From an uncultured Bacteroidales bacterium (GTDB taxonomy: Bacteria > Bacteroidota > Bacteroidia > Bacteroidales > P3), in contig CAMVMF010000018.1 in the NCBI GenBank assembly GCA_947168515.1, forward strand, positions 1 through 50,328: a DNA stretch of 50,328 nt, read 5' to 3'. The translations under genes and the position numbers were made by a program. How positions within the stretch are numbered: the stretch's first letter is position 1; every line of letters begins with the position of its first letter. Shown here piece by piece: positions 1 to 10,000 of this stretch. Below the pieces are notes generated by a model, which saw only the letters and a program-made list of their open reading frames with translations, did not search any database and was not told where the DNA came from.

Positions 1-71
1 ACCAAACCGATTTCCAAGAACAATCCTCTGCGATTTTCGAGGTCTGCCTTTTGGGTTTTCTTTGCTTCCAT
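1..71 (-). CDS. N-terminus of a second TonB-like protein (cut by window edge)
   Basis: The minus strand from the ATG at 71 reads MEAKKTQKADLENRRGLFLE and continues into a hydrophobic start. This closely parallels the beginning of the TonB-type protein just upstream (MESKKSKKADLERNKVLFAE). The two genes are therefore tandem paralogues in the same direction, separated by about 149 bp. Only the cytoplasmic head and the start of the single membrane anchor lie in the window, so a TonB C-terminal domain is inferred from the paralogue and not seen. Confidence 0.72.
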   Translation of the reverse strand, partial: MEAKKTQKADLENRRGLFLEIGL

Positions 72-220
72 GTTATTTATTTTTAATTTGTTATCTGCAC
101 TTTACCATGCCCTTTGGGCATCATTTTTCAAGTCCAAAGATAGCAATTTTTCTTGAATTATCAACAATTCGATGTAAAAAAAATTTCGGCGAGAGCCTCA
201 GAGGGGCCACGGAAGAGCCC

Positions 221-910
221 TTAATGGAGCGAGAAACTGACCGGCACCGTGTAGGAGGTTCTCACTGGACGGCCATTCTGACGGCCGGGAGACCACTTGG
301 GCATCATCTTGATGACACGGACAGCCTCAGCGCCACAGCCACCGCCAATCTCACGAGCCACCTTCACATGTCCAATGCTGCCATCTTTCTCCACCACGAA
401 AGTGATGAACACCTTGCCAGTGATGCCGCCCTCCTTAGCCAGCTGGGGGTACTTGATGTTCTCCGACAGAAATTTCATCAGAGCACCATAGCCACCAGGG
501 TATTCGGCTTCTACTTCGGGAGCCACCTGTATCACATCCTCTTCTACCTCCTCCTCGACAGGCACCTCCACTCGTATCAGCTCGGGGGCAGCCCTATTGA
601 AGGCATCGCCGTAGTCCACCGGCAGTACCTCGTTGGCGGGAGTTTTGTCATCTTCAACCACCACCAGGTCGGTCATAGGTATCTCTATTTCCGCCGGAGG
701 TTCAGGGGGTGCTTCTTCGGTGTTGGGGATAATGGGTTCGTCTGGGATTTCAAAGCGATCGCTACGACTGAGTCCCTCAAAGGCCTTGTTGTCGTAGGAC
801 TTGACATTGAAAGCGGCCAAGACAGCGGCCAGCGATACTACCATTCCGATTTCAGCAAACAGAACCTTGTTTCTTTCAAGGTCTGCCTTTTTGCTTTTCT
901 TACTTTCCAT
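221..910 (-). CDS. TonB-family energy transducer
   Basis: A 229-residue inner-membrane-anchored periplasmic protein. It has a short basic cytoplasmic head (about 1-18), one membrane helix (about 19-36), a Pro/Glu/Val-rich periplasmic spacer (about 50-135) and a C-terminal TonB domain (about 140-229) with the family pattern YPGG...L..NIKYP...G..GKV...FVV..DG.I. TonB proteins couple the proton-motive force to outer-membrane receptors. It follows the gene for a TonB-dependent outer-membrane protein on the same strand, 290 bp away, so it may serve that receptor, although the long gap suggests its own promoter. The family assignment is strong; the receptor partner is inferred. Confidence 0.93.
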   Translation of the reverse strand: MESKKSKKADLERNKVLFAEIGMVVSLAAVLAAFNVKSYDNKAFEGLSRSDRFEIPDEPIIPNTEEAPPEPPAEIEIPMTDLVVVEDDKTPANEVLPVDYGDAFNRAAPELIRVEVPVEEEVEEDVIQVAPEVEAEYPGGYGALMKFLSENIKYPQLAKEGGITGKVFITFVVEKDGSIGHVKVAREIGGGCGAEAVRVIKMMPKWSPGRQNGRPVRTSYTVPVSFSLH

Positions 911-1200
911 AACTTTGGGTTTTAAAGGGTTAGTACTAACAATTCGAAATCTGGTAGTAGTCTGTCATGTATGATGATTTAAAAGTTTAAGGTTATATTA
1001 ATGTTATTTTTCTATATTAACGCACACAACCGTTTTTTATTGTATACGTTAATAGAAAATTTTTAATACCAATACCATTCATATACAAGACACGTTAATA
1101 CAGCAACTTAGCCACACCTCATCCGCTTCTGTAGCGTGCGAGGTGTGGCAAGGTTTTGGGTTGGAGATGGGTTGGGAAGGGTGTGGTGGCGTAGTCAAGG

Positions 1201-3399
1201 CTACTTTTGGCCGCCGGTGCGGGCTTTGTCCTCCAGCTCCATCTTGCCCAACCGAAGGGTGAGGCCCAGGGAGACATAGCGCGAGCTGTTGCGCTGGGTG
1301 GAGGCAGAGGCTAGATAGGGGTTGAGGCCGGTAGTGGTGCTGACATAGCTGCCGAAGAGGTCCTTGGCGTTGAGGTAGAGCGAGAGCCGGCGGTCCAACA
1401 GGTCGGCGCTGACCCCGAGGTCGGCCACGAAGGTGGGGTCGGAAAAGTACATGAAGGTGAGCTGCCGCGTATTGTAGCGGATGTTGCCAAAGAGCTGCAA
1501 TTTGTTCCACAGTTTGGCCCAGACGTTGAGCCGGACCGAGGCGTTCCATTGGGAGCGGTCGTTCCATTGGTCGGGACGGAAAAGCACGTGGTAGGCATAG
1601 TTGTTAAGAGACAATTCGAGGCGGGCGTTGAAGAAGGCGGTGGGACGGTAGGTGAGGTTGAGCATGGCCCCGGCAGTGTGGGAGCGACCAATGTTGGCGG
1701 GCACGGAGAAGGAAACAGCACGTCCATAGACGGGGTGGTAGACCACGTCATTGAGGGTGCCTATCTGGTTGGTGGAGGCGCGGTAATAGAAGTTGAGCCC
1801 GAGAGAGCCAAAGCCGTCCCAGTACTTCTGCCAACTGCCTTCGACATTATGGGTGTGGGCGGGGACCAACTGGGGGTTGCCGGTCGTGAAACTCCATTCG
1901 CCGTACTCGATAAAGTCGCTCAGGCTGACGGCTCCGGGGCGCGAGGAGCGGTGGGTGTAGCTGAGTGCGTAGTTGTGCATGTTGTCGGTGTGATAGGAAA
2001 GATGGAGGGACGGCACCCAAAAGGGGAAGCGGGCTTGGGTTTCGACGGAGCGGTAGCCACTATAAGAGGTGGAGGAATGGTCTTGCCCCAGCTGTAGGCC
2101 TGCCTTGGCGGTGAAGTGGCCCAGGCGGCGCTGGAGGGTGGCGAAGGCGTGGTAGCTCAGCTCGGTGTTGGAGCGGGAAAAGCTGCGGAGGGTGTCGCGA
2201 CGGAGGCCAGGAAGGCTGTCGCGGGTGTAATGGTAGTGGCTGGGGAAGTTGTAGTTGAAACTGCCACCCACCTCGGCCTCCCAATCGTTGGCGAAAGGGA
2301 GGGCGTAGCCGCCGTCGAGGTTGGTCATGGCCCAGTTGTCGAAGCGCATCACCTCCCACAGCTGGCGGTCGAGGGTGGGCTGCTCGGCATACTGGCGCAC
2401 CATGGTGGCGGTGCTTTGGTAGCCATAGCCGTTGATGCCGCCTCGCAGCCACAGCTTGCGCCCCTTGTCGTCGAAACGGCGGGTGTAGTCAGCACCCGCG
2501 AAATAACCACCCTGCGGCACGGTGCCGTCGTTGGTGGCGTGAAAGCTGTAGTTGCCGGGGGCATAGATGTACTCACGCCAGTCCTGCTCGACCACGGTGG
2601 CACTGCGGTAGAAGGAGGGGTAGCCGCCGGCCCAGAAGGTGAGCGTTCGCTGGGTGTCGAAGTCGTAGGTGCCGCTGAAGTGGAGGTAGCCGCCGTGGCG
2701 GTAATAGTCGTGGCGCGAGGTGGCAGACTGGGTGGCAGTGAGGTCGCCCGAGGGGGTGAGGAGGGTGATTGAGCCCTGTCCGTTGCTCCAAGTGTGGCTG
2801 TAGTCGTATTCGACGTAGGCGTTGAAAGAGAATTTCTTGCCTCCATAGACATAGGAGAGCCAAGGGGAGACCTGGGGGCGCTGGTTGCCACTGGCTCCGA
2901 GAGCCAGGAACTCGTTGCGCTGAATCCGCTTGATGGTGACGATGTTCACCACAGGCCCTCCGCCACCGTAACGGGCAGAGGGATTGGAGATGACCTCGAT
3001 GCGCTCGATGCTGTTGGCGGGCAGGAGTTTGAGGTACTCTTTGAGGTTCTCACCGCTGAGGTGCGAGGGGCGGTCGTTGAGCCACACCTCTACGCTTTGC
3101 GAGCCGCGCAGGGTGATGTTGCCTTCGGCATCGACCTCTATGCCAGGGGTGTTCTGCAAGGCGTCGGTGGCCGAGCCGTTCTGGACGGAAGGGTCTTCGG
3201 CAACGTTGTAGAGCTGCTTCTCGCCATCGACGGCAAAGAGGGGCCGCTGGGCAATGACCTGCACCTCCTCCAGGGCCTTGGCCGAAGGGGAGAGGTAGAT
3301 GGAGTCGGTCTGCGAGGTGGCCAGGGTGTCAGTATTTTGGGCGTAGGTCGCGCCCGCTGCTGTCAGGAGCAACAGCAGCAACATGAGTTGCTTTTTCAT
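1201..3399 (-). CDS. TonB-dependent receptor-like outer-membrane beta-barrel protein
   Basis: 732 residues with a clear signal peptide (about 1-20, ending TYAQ). A plug-like region follows at about 45-155 (EVQVIAQRP; DALQNTPGIEVD...ITLRGSQSVEVWLNDRP; SIERIEVISNPSARY). The rest is a long beta-barrel rich in aromatic residues and alternating strands, of the OMP beta-barrel family common in Bacteroidota. It lacks the N-terminal carboxypeptidase-like CarboxypepD domain many relatives carry. It starts 44 bp after the thioredoxin-fold gene and is probably co-transcribed with it. There is no SusD partner, so it is not a typical glycan-uptake SusC. The substrate is unknown; it may be a maturation or efflux-associated porin and not a nutrient importer. 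Confidence 0.9.
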   Translation of the reverse strand: MKKQLMLLLLLLTAAGATYAQNTDTLATSQTDSIYLSPSAKALEEVQVIAQRPLFAVDGEKQLYNVAEDPSVQNGSATDALQNTPGIEVDAEGNITLRGSQSVEVWLNDRPSHLSGENLKEYLKLLPANSIERIEVISNPSARYGGGGPVVNIVTIKRIQRNEFLALGASGNQRPQVSPWLSYVYGGKKFSFNAYVEYDYSHTWSNGQGSITLLTPSGDLTATQSATSRHDYYRHGGYLHFSGTYDFDTQRTLTFWAGGYPSFYRSATVVEQDWREYIYAPGNYSFHATNDGTVPQGGYFAGADYTRRFDDKGRKLWLRGGINGYGYQSTATMVRQYAEQPTLDRQLWEVMRFDNWAMTNLDGGYALPFANDWEAEVGGSFNYNFPSHYHYTRDSLPGLRRDTLRSFSRSNTELSYHAFATLQRRLGHFTAKAGLQLGQDHSSTSYSGYRSVETQARFPFWVPSLHLSYHTDNMHNYALSYTHRSSRPGAVSLSDFIEYGEWSFTTGNPQLVPAHTHNVEGSWQKYWDGFGSLGLNFYYRASTNQIGTLNDVVYHPVYGRAVSFSVPANIGRSHTAGAMLNLTYRPTAFFNARLELSLNNYAYHVLFRPDQWNDRSQWNASVRLNVWAKLWNKLQLFGNIRYNTRQLTFMYFSDPTFVADLGVSADLLDRRLSLYLNAKDLFGSYVSTTTGLNPYLASASTQRNSSRYVSLGLTLRLGKMELEDKARTGGQK

Positions 3400-3443
3400 G
3401 GGAATTAGGTATTTACTATTCGGTGAGCTGTTTGGATTATTGC

Positions 3444-4649
3444 CTAGAGCATTTTCAACAGTTGCCCTTCGATTTCGGCCTCCATGTCCTTCGAGTAGCC
3501 TACGTACACCTGCATTATCTTGCCTTTGCGGTTGACAAGGAACAGGGTGGGATAGCCCGAGACATGATAGGTCTCGGCTAGTTCACGGTCGGCGAAAGCC
3601 ACGGTGTAGTTGACACCCCGTTTGGAGAGGAAGTCGGCCATCGCGTCTTCGTCGGGGTCGTCAAAGGGGTCGATGCCCACCATGACGAAGCCACGGTCCT
3701 TGTACTTCTCGTGGAGGCGTTGCAGCGCAGGCAGGGCCGCACAACAAGGGGCACAGGACTTGTAGAAGAAGTCTATCAGCACCACCTTGCCCCGCAGGTC
3801 GGAGAGGCTGAGGGTGTCGCCCGACAGCGTGGGCAGCGCCCAGCCGGGCGCCACCGACCGCTTGCGGAGTGGCTTGGGGGCTTCGTAGGGAACGTAGTTG
3901 GAGAGCTTCACGTTGGCGGGAACGGCATTGAGGGTCAGCAGCGACTCGTCGACGGTAGGCTCAAAAGAGAGCAGGCGACACTCTTCATACTGATACATTG
4001 TGTCCAGCCCTTCCACAATGTCATAGGCGTTGGAGTATCTGACCTGCACATAGTCCTCCTTGTCAATCCACAGGGTGGTTTCGTTACGGATAATCTTCAT
4101 GCCGAAGTTAGCATCAGGCTCATCAGACGTGGGTCCGTTGATGACAACCTGATAGCAGGGCCTTCCGTCGATTGTTGTTTCCTGCATGTCGTAAGTATAA
4201 TTGCTGTCGGCCAGCAATTCATCACTCATCAGCACAAAAGTACTTTGCTCTGTAAGTGGTTCATAGAATTCATAATTGCGGCGGGAATGAATGATTTCAT
4301 TCGCCCACTCCACAGTCGGCATGGTGGTTCCCGTACCGTCATTGAAATCCACCAATTCGTTGCCTGTGTACAGTGAGTTCCAATCCGAACCGTCAGGATT
4401 TCCCATCAGAAAGTATTTCCCAAAGATGGTGTCGGTTGGCACTTTCTTGAAGTGGCAATACATACGTTCCACCGTGGTGTCCTTATCGCTCATGTACTTC
4501 ATTCTGCGTTCCATCTCGTAATGGCCGCACTGGACGGACTGGCACTTTTGGCGCGACTGGCGAATGATGCTTTTTGCATCTGGGGTTTGGGCCGTAGCAC
4601 CGGCACAGAAGGCCACGAGCGCAGCGGTCACTAAAAGAATCTTTTTCAT
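3444..4649 (-). CDS. Secreted TlpA-like thiol-disulfide oxidoreductase with N-terminal extra domain
   Basis: 401 residues. The signal peptide is about 1-20 (ends ATAQ). Residues about 25-255 form a domain I do not recognise, with the look of an outer-membrane-lipoprotein-sorting-like beta fold. Residues about 265-401 form a thioredoxin/TlpA domain with the redox motif C299-A-P-C302 followed by an extra Cys303, and a cis-Pro region (SGYPTLFLV). TlpA-type proteins reduce or isomerise periplasmic disulfides. It starts 31 bp after the M56 peptidase gene stops and precedes the outer-membrane receptor, so it probably belongs to the BlaI-controlled operon. The substrate is not evident. Confidence 0.9.
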   Translation of the reverse strand: MKKILLVTAALVAFCAGATAQTPDAKSIIRQSRQKCQSVQCGHYEMERRMKYMSDKDTTVERMYCHFKKVPTDTIFGKYFLMGNPDGSDWNSLYTGNELVDFNDGTGTTMPTVEWANEIIHSRRNYEFYEPLTEQSTFVLMSDELLADSNYTYDMQETTIDGRPCYQVVINGPTSDEPDANFGMKIIRNETTLWIDKEDYVQVRYSNAYDIVEGLDTMYQYEECRLLSFEPTVDESLLTLNAVPANVKLSNYVPYEAPKPLRKRSVAPGWALPTLSGDTLSLSDLRGKVVLIDFFYKSCAPCCAALPALQRLHEKYKDRGFVMVGIDPFDDPDEDAMADFLSKRGVNYTVAFADRELAETYHVSGYPTLFLVNRKGKIMQVYVGYSKDMEAEIEGQLLKML

Positions 4650-4680
4650 AGACTTTTAAATTGATGGTGAGCACTCTTTA

Positions 4681-6357
4681 TTAGCGATTCATCAGAGAAC
4701 CGACCTTCTTGACACGCCGCAGGGTGACCTGTAGGATGAAGCGGTCGCCCTCCATGCGGGGGTTGAAATAGCCAGTGGTGTCGTAGCGTTGGCGGGCATC
4801 GGGCACGAGGGCATTGTTCTGGAATTCCCAGAGGGTGCCTGTTTCCACTTTGGTCTCGCCCAGAGCTGTCCGCACCTGGCTACCATAGGTGGTTTGGCCG
4901 TCGGTGGCAGCGCCCAACAGACGGTTGCCGGTGCTGTAGGTGTAGAGGCTGTCCTTGGGGCTGGGCACCACTACGTGGGCAAAGGTGGTGTCGACCTGCT
5001 TGCCTTCGTATACCTCGATGATTTCATCGCCATTGGTTCTGGTGGTGGAGGAGACCTCGACGGTGTCTATGCGGTAGCTGCCGTCAGAAAGACCCGTGAG
5101 CATCTTGCCCAGCCCGCCCAGTGGGTCGGCATCAACGAAGCGCAGAACGATGCTGTCACCGTCGCAGTGGAGAGTTTCCAACATCATGTTGAGCCATGGG
5201 TTACCATTGCTGTCGTAGAGGTGCAGGCCATCGTCGTCGATGCGGTAGGAAGCCAGTTCTTTTTGGTCTAAGTCATTGCGGAGGAAGATATGCAGCTGTC
5301 CGTCGCGGTGGAAAGCGAAGATGCGGTTTTCCAGTCCTATGAACTCGCTGCAATGGAGGGTGGGTTCCTCGGGATTGTCGGACTGCAGAGCCATGCCGGT
5401 CACCTGGTAGAAGCCTTTGAGCGTATTGGTCGAGGCGCATCCGGCCAGCAGCATCACGGCCACGATGGGCAGGGCCACCAGCGGCAGCATCCAGCCCCGA
5501 CGGGAACGGCGGCGCGCCATCATGGCTATGCGGCTGCGGCTCATGCTGTAGTCAAAGGTGTTGGCCAGTGGGCTGTAGGGTCTGCCACTTACCTGATGGT
5601 AGAAAAGTTGGGCATAATCAGCCCCTTGTTCTGAGCCCAGCATCGTGCTGTCGGCAATAAACTCATGCACCCGTTTCAACTCACGGACATAGAGCCATGC
5701 AAAAGGATTGAACCAGAGCATTACTTTGACCAGTTGGCCGAAGAGGATGTCAAGGCTGTGAAGGCCGCGCACATGCACCCGCTCGTGCCCCACCAATTGC
5801 CGCACCTCCAGCGGGGTGAATCCCTTGGTGCCCACCACGATATGCCTGCCGAAGGAGAAGGCTGGCGTGTCGTCGGGCAAGAGGCTGACACGGATTCCCT
5901 TTTCCACTTCAAAGGGCAGCTGGCGCAGATGGCTCCGCAACCGCAGCAGCCGCACAACCAGCAGCACCAGCATCACGGCAAAGCCTACCCAGTAAACTAT
6001 GCCTAGGCCCGTAAACAGATAGGTCCACCCGCTGGGCGAGGCATATTCTTCGCCGAAGGCAGAGGGTAATTCTTTATAATAGGTAGCCGTTTGGCTTTGT
6101 GTGGTGGATGGAGTGCCCAAAGGTAAAGCGGATTCCTCCACTGGAGTAAGCTCTTCGGCAGGCATCAGCCGTTGGGCAACGGGGGTGCCTAAAGGAATGG
6201 AGAGCGGCAGATGCACCAAGGGCAGCAGCAAGGAGAGCAGCAGGGTACCCAAGAGATAGAACCGCCGCATGGCAAAGCGGGTTTCGCGCCGCATCAGCAG
6301 CCAATAGGCCCCAAAGAAAAGCACCGTGGCCATGGTGGAAAGCAGCAGGTATCTCAT
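4681..6357 (-). CDS. M56 (BlaR1/MecR1-like) membrane zinc peptidase with unusual sensor domain
   Basis: 558 residues. Membrane helices are visible at about 3-20, 34-52, 112-136 and 290-306. The M56 catalytic region holds the zinc motif H191-E-R-V-H195 and a downstream HEFIADS (231-237), the usual third-ligand segment. Beyond the last helix (ending LLAGCAS) is an extracytoplasmic domain of about 250 residues containing no penicillin-binding SxxK fold or TonB domain that I can recognise. In BlaR1/MecR1 the outside domain senses a ligand and the peptidase then inactivates the BlaI repressor. The 4-bp overlap with blaI supports that pairing. The signal sensed here is unknown. Confidence 0.9.
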   Translation of the reverse strand: MRYLLLSTMATVLFFGAYWLLMRRETRFAMRRFYLLGTLLLSLLLPLVHLPLSIPLGTPVAQRLMPAEELTPVEESALPLGTPSTTQSQTATYYKELPSAFGEEYASPSGWTYLFTGLGIVYWVGFAVMLVLLVVRLLRLRSHLRQLPFEVEKGIRVSLLPDDTPAFSFGRHIVVGTKGFTPLEVRQLVGHERVHVRGLHSLDILFGQLVKVMLWFNPFAWLYVRELKRVHEFIADSTMLGSEQGADYAQLFYHQVSGRPYSPLANTFDYSMSRSRIAMMARRRSRRGWMLPLVALPIVAVMLLAGCASTNTLKGFYQVTGMALQSDNPEEPTLHCSEFIGLENRIFAFHRDGQLHIFLRNDLDQKELASYRIDDDGLHLYDSNGNPWLNMMLETLHCDGDSIVLRFVDADPLGGLGKMLTGLSDGSYRIDTVEVSSTTRTNGDEIIEVYEGKQVDTTFAHVVVPSPKDSLYTYSTGNRLLGAATDGQTTYGSQVRTALGETKVETGTLWEFQNNALVPDARQRYDTTGYFNPRMEGDRFILQVTLRRVKKVGSLMNR

Positions 6358-6770
6358 TGCTTGTCCTCCTTTCCTTCTGCTTGGCTGCGACGTTTCTCCT
6401 CTATGATGCGGCTCAGCGTTGCCAGCTCCTCCTCGCCCACAGCGTCTCCATTGACAAAATAGGAGACCAGCGAAGCGTAGGAGGCATCAAAATAGTTCTG
6501 CACCAGCGACCCCAGCATCTTGCCAGAGTAAGCTTCCTTGCTCACCAGTGGATAATACTGGTTGTTTCCATTAAATTCTTTGTGACCCACGAAGCCCTTT
6601 TGCTCTAGGATGCGAATCTCGGTCAGCACCGTGCGATAGGCGGGTTTGGGTTCCTCCACGGCGGCAGCTATATCGCCTGCAAACCCTTTGCCCAAACGCC
6701 AGACAGCCTGCATGACTTGCTCTTCGGCTTTGGTCAGCGTGGTGGTCAGTTCTTTTTTCTTTCTTACCAT
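6354..6770 (-). CDS. BlaI/MecI-family transcriptional repressor
   Basis: 138 residues, the usual family length. The N-terminal winged helix (about 10-80) has the family signatures LTKAEEQVMQAVW and YRTVLTEIRILEQKGFV. The C-terminal helical dimerisation part contains the region normally cut or regulated by the M56 partner. It overlaps the M56 gene by 4 bp, so translation is probably coupled. It is likely to repress its own operon from the 281-bp divergent region shared with the AddA-like gene. In that space an 8-bp inverted repeat (6855-6878) is a candidate operator, but no textbook BlaI site is obvious. Confidence 0.93.
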   Translation of the reverse strand: MVRKKKELTTTLTKAEEQVMQAVWRLGKGFAGDIAAAVEEPKPAYRTVLTEIRILEQKGFVGHKEFNGNNQYYPLVSKEAYSGKMLGSLVQNYFDASYASLVSYFVNGDAVGEEELATLSRIIEEKRRSQAEGKEDKQ

Positions 6771-6854
6771 AATTATTAAGATTTTAAATTTAACCTATGG
6801 ACTAAATATTTAATCACCCTATCAAAACGGAAAAAGAAAAATAATATTGTCCCA

Positions 6855-6878
6855 TTTGGATTATTTTTTTAATCCAAA
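6855..6878. promoter_or_regulatory. Inverted repeat, candidate BlaI operator
   Basis: TTTGGATT and AATCCAAA form a perfect 8-bp inverted repeat separated by ATTTTTTT. It lies 84 bp upstream of the blaI-like start, in an AT-rich divergent region. It could be an operator for the repressor or simply a small hairpin. The evidence is the palindrome and its position only. Confidence 0.35.
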
Positions 6879-7011
6879 GAAGAAATGTGACTTCAAACAT
6901 CTAGTATACAAATATTTAATGAATGAAATTTTTTTCAAAAAAAGTGTTGGAAAAGGGTCTTTTTCATTGGTAGAAAGGGGCTCGGCACACCACTTTCGGT
7001 AAAAAAAAGAT

Positions 7012-7042
7012 TTTGTGGGGTCAGAAAAAAAGCGTACTTTTG
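7012..7042 (+). promoter_or_regulatory. Bacteroidota-type promoter of the AddA-like gene
   Basis: TTTG at 7012-7015 and TACTTTTG at 7035-7042 are 19 bp apart, matching the -33/-7 pattern. The -7 box ends only 9 bp before the ATG at 7052, so the leader would be a few bases at most. It also rules out the longer reading frame that begins at 7013. Confidence 0.6.
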
Positions 7043-7051
7043 CATTCTGAT

Positions 7052-10000
7052 ATGGATAGCAGTCGTTTCATCATTTGCCGTGCTGCAGCTGGGTCGGGCA
7101 AAACCTACACCCTTGTGCGCCAATATCTGCAGTTGGCTTTCTCGGCTGAGGAGAAAGACCTCCGCAGCCGCTTCACCCGCATTTTGGCCATCACCTTCAC
7201 CAACAAGGCCGCCAACGAAATGAAGGAGCGCATCTTGCGCGAGCTGGACAAGATGGCTGCCAAAGGCACTGCCGAAGCTATGGGTGCCGACATAGCCCAG
7301 TCGATGCAACTGGACGACAGCACCCTCCGCCGCTATGCCGCCATCGTGCGCAAAGCCATTCTGCACAACTACTCTGACTTCGCCGTCTGCACCATCGACA
7401 GTTTCATGCATCGTCTGGTGCGCACATTCGCTCACGACCTGAACCTGCCGATGGGTTTCGACGTCTATATCGACAACACCGACCTCATCCAGAATGCCGT
7501 GGACGACCTGATGGCCCTAGTGGGCACCGAGGGTCAGGAGGAACTCACCCAGGTGATGTGCGAATTTGCCGAAAGCCGCATGACCGATGGGAAAAGCTAT
7601 ATGATTGAGAACGAGCTTGCCAAGCTCTCCGCCGAACTCTTCAAAGAACAAACCCCTGTATACCTTCACGACCTGGCCCACCTCGACATGGCACGGTTTC
7701 GACAAATCAACATTGAAATGCGACAGGACAACCGCGCCTATGAGCAGCAAATGAAAAGTCTCGGCAAGGAAGGCATGCAGGTCATAGCCGACGCCGGCCT
7801 CGACCCCGCAGACTTCTACCACGGAAGCACTGGCGCAAGCACCTACTTTCGCAAACTGGCCGACGGCATCCTCACCGAGCCCAACAGCTACGTCCTAGCC
7901 TATCTCGAAGGCGACAAACTTGGCGCGGCCAAATGCCCGGCAGCTACCAAGGAGGCCTTGGCCACCGTCAAACCGCATCTGCAAGAAATCTTTCAACGTA
8001 TCCGTTCCTATAGCGAGACCGAAGGCACTCGCTACAACACCCGCCGCCTGCTACTTAAGAACCTCTACTCCCTAGCCCTCATAAACAAACTGGGCGAGCT
8101 GGTGGGGGCCTACTCCAAGGACAACGAGATTGTCCACATCTCCGAGTTCAACAAACGCATAGCCCAAGTGGTGCAGGACGAGCCCACCCCCTTCATCTAC
8201 GAGCGCATTGGCAACCGCTACTACAACTACCTCATCGATGAGTTTCAGGACACCTCGCGCATGCAATGGCAGAACCTGGTGCCGCTGGTCGAAAACGGAG
8301 TTGGGGCCGGACACACCTCGCTAGTGGTGGGCGACGGCAAACAGGCCATCTATCGTTTCCGTCAGGGCGATGTGGACCAGTTTATAGACCTGCCACGGGT
8401 GGACAATCCGGTTCACGGCAGGCTGTTGGAGTCGCCCGGCATCAGCGTGAACGAACGACTAGAACGCAATTTCCGCTCTGCCAGAACGGTGGTGGACTTC
8501 AACAACGACTTTTTTGAATGGGCCATCCGCAACCGCTTTGCCGACAACAACGAGCTACAGAACATCTATATAGGTGAGCGCAACGAAGAGCCCGACCTAC
8601 GCCAGCAACCCACCAAGGAGGGCGGGTACGTGCAGGTGGGCTTTTATGACTTGGATAAGGACCGCACCCCATTGTGGGAAGAGATGCTGGAAGATATAAG
8701 TACCCTGGTCAACGAGAAAGGATACGAGCTACGCGACATGACCATCCTGGCACGCGACAACCACACCCTGGCCGAAATATCCACCTTTCTGACCTCCAGG
8801 GGCGTTCCGGTGGTCTCCAGCGAGTCTTTCCTGCTCACCCAGAGTCGGGTAGTCATGCTGATGCGCAGCCTGCTGCAATATCTGCTCGACGACAGCGACC
8901 GCGTGGCCGCCATGCGCATCTTGCAATACCTGCATGCGTTGGGCCGAATCCAGAGTCTCCACGAAGAGGCCTTTATGCATGTCCGCTCAGCCGTGAACCT
9001 AGACCAACTGCTGCAGGAGGAGGGGTTGACCCTCGACAGCCACCTACTGAGAAACCTTGGCCTCTACGACTGCTGCGAGGAGGCCCTGCGGATGTTGCAG
9101 CTAGCAGGCATCGAGACCGCCTACACTGCCACATGGCTCAACGTGGTGGCCCGATATGCCAGCAACCACCGGCAGGACCTGGGCGAGTTTTTGGAGTGGT
9201 TCGACAAACAAAAAGACCGCCTCTCCACCAGCACCGCCAGCGACCTGAATGCCGTGCAGCTTATGACCATTCACAAAGCCAAGGGTCTTGAAAAGCCCAT
9301 CGTCCTCTACCCCATCCTCACCAAACGCGACCAGCAGGACAGTATCTGGGTGCACATTCCACAGGAAGCAGGACTGCCGCTGTCCTCTAGTCTCATACGT
9401 CCCACACAGAAAGAGCATACCCTTTTCGACCAAGAATACCAAGAGGAGCTGCAGAAATCGGACATGGACCGCATCAACGTGCTATACGTTGCCCTCACTC
9501 GTCCAAAAGAAAAGCTACTGGTCTACTGCCAGTCCAACAACAAAGAGGCCGGCACAGACTACAGCTCACTGCTGCAGGACTACCTCGCTCAGCGCAACGA
9601 CCTGCATGAAATCCGCCCAGGGGTGGCAGCCTTGGGAGAAAACAGCCCCAAAGAGTCGGTGTCCCAGGCAGAAAACACCTCGAAGAAAAAAGAGGAGCAA
9701 GAATCCAAAGAAGACATCATGGCCAACGTGCAACTGACCTCCGTCAGCTTCCCCGACTGGACCGACCGTATCGCCATCGCCGAACAGTCTGCCAAAATAT
9801 TCAATCAGTTCGACGAAAGCTCCATCCGCTGGGGAAATCAAATGCACGAGGTCCTGGCCCTCATACACAGTACCGCCGATGCCGAGGAGGCACTGAGCAC
9901 CTATCAATTGCGCCACAAGCCATCCGTCGAAGACACCGACGAGAGCGTTGCGGCCCTGCGCATTTCTCTCTCCCACATGCTGAGCCAGCCCAACGTGCGT

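Noticed and set aside
62..925. 287-codon plus-strand frame opposite the TonB gene
   Set aside because: It is antisense to a clear TonB protein and has no recognisable domain; the overlap is a codon-use shadow.
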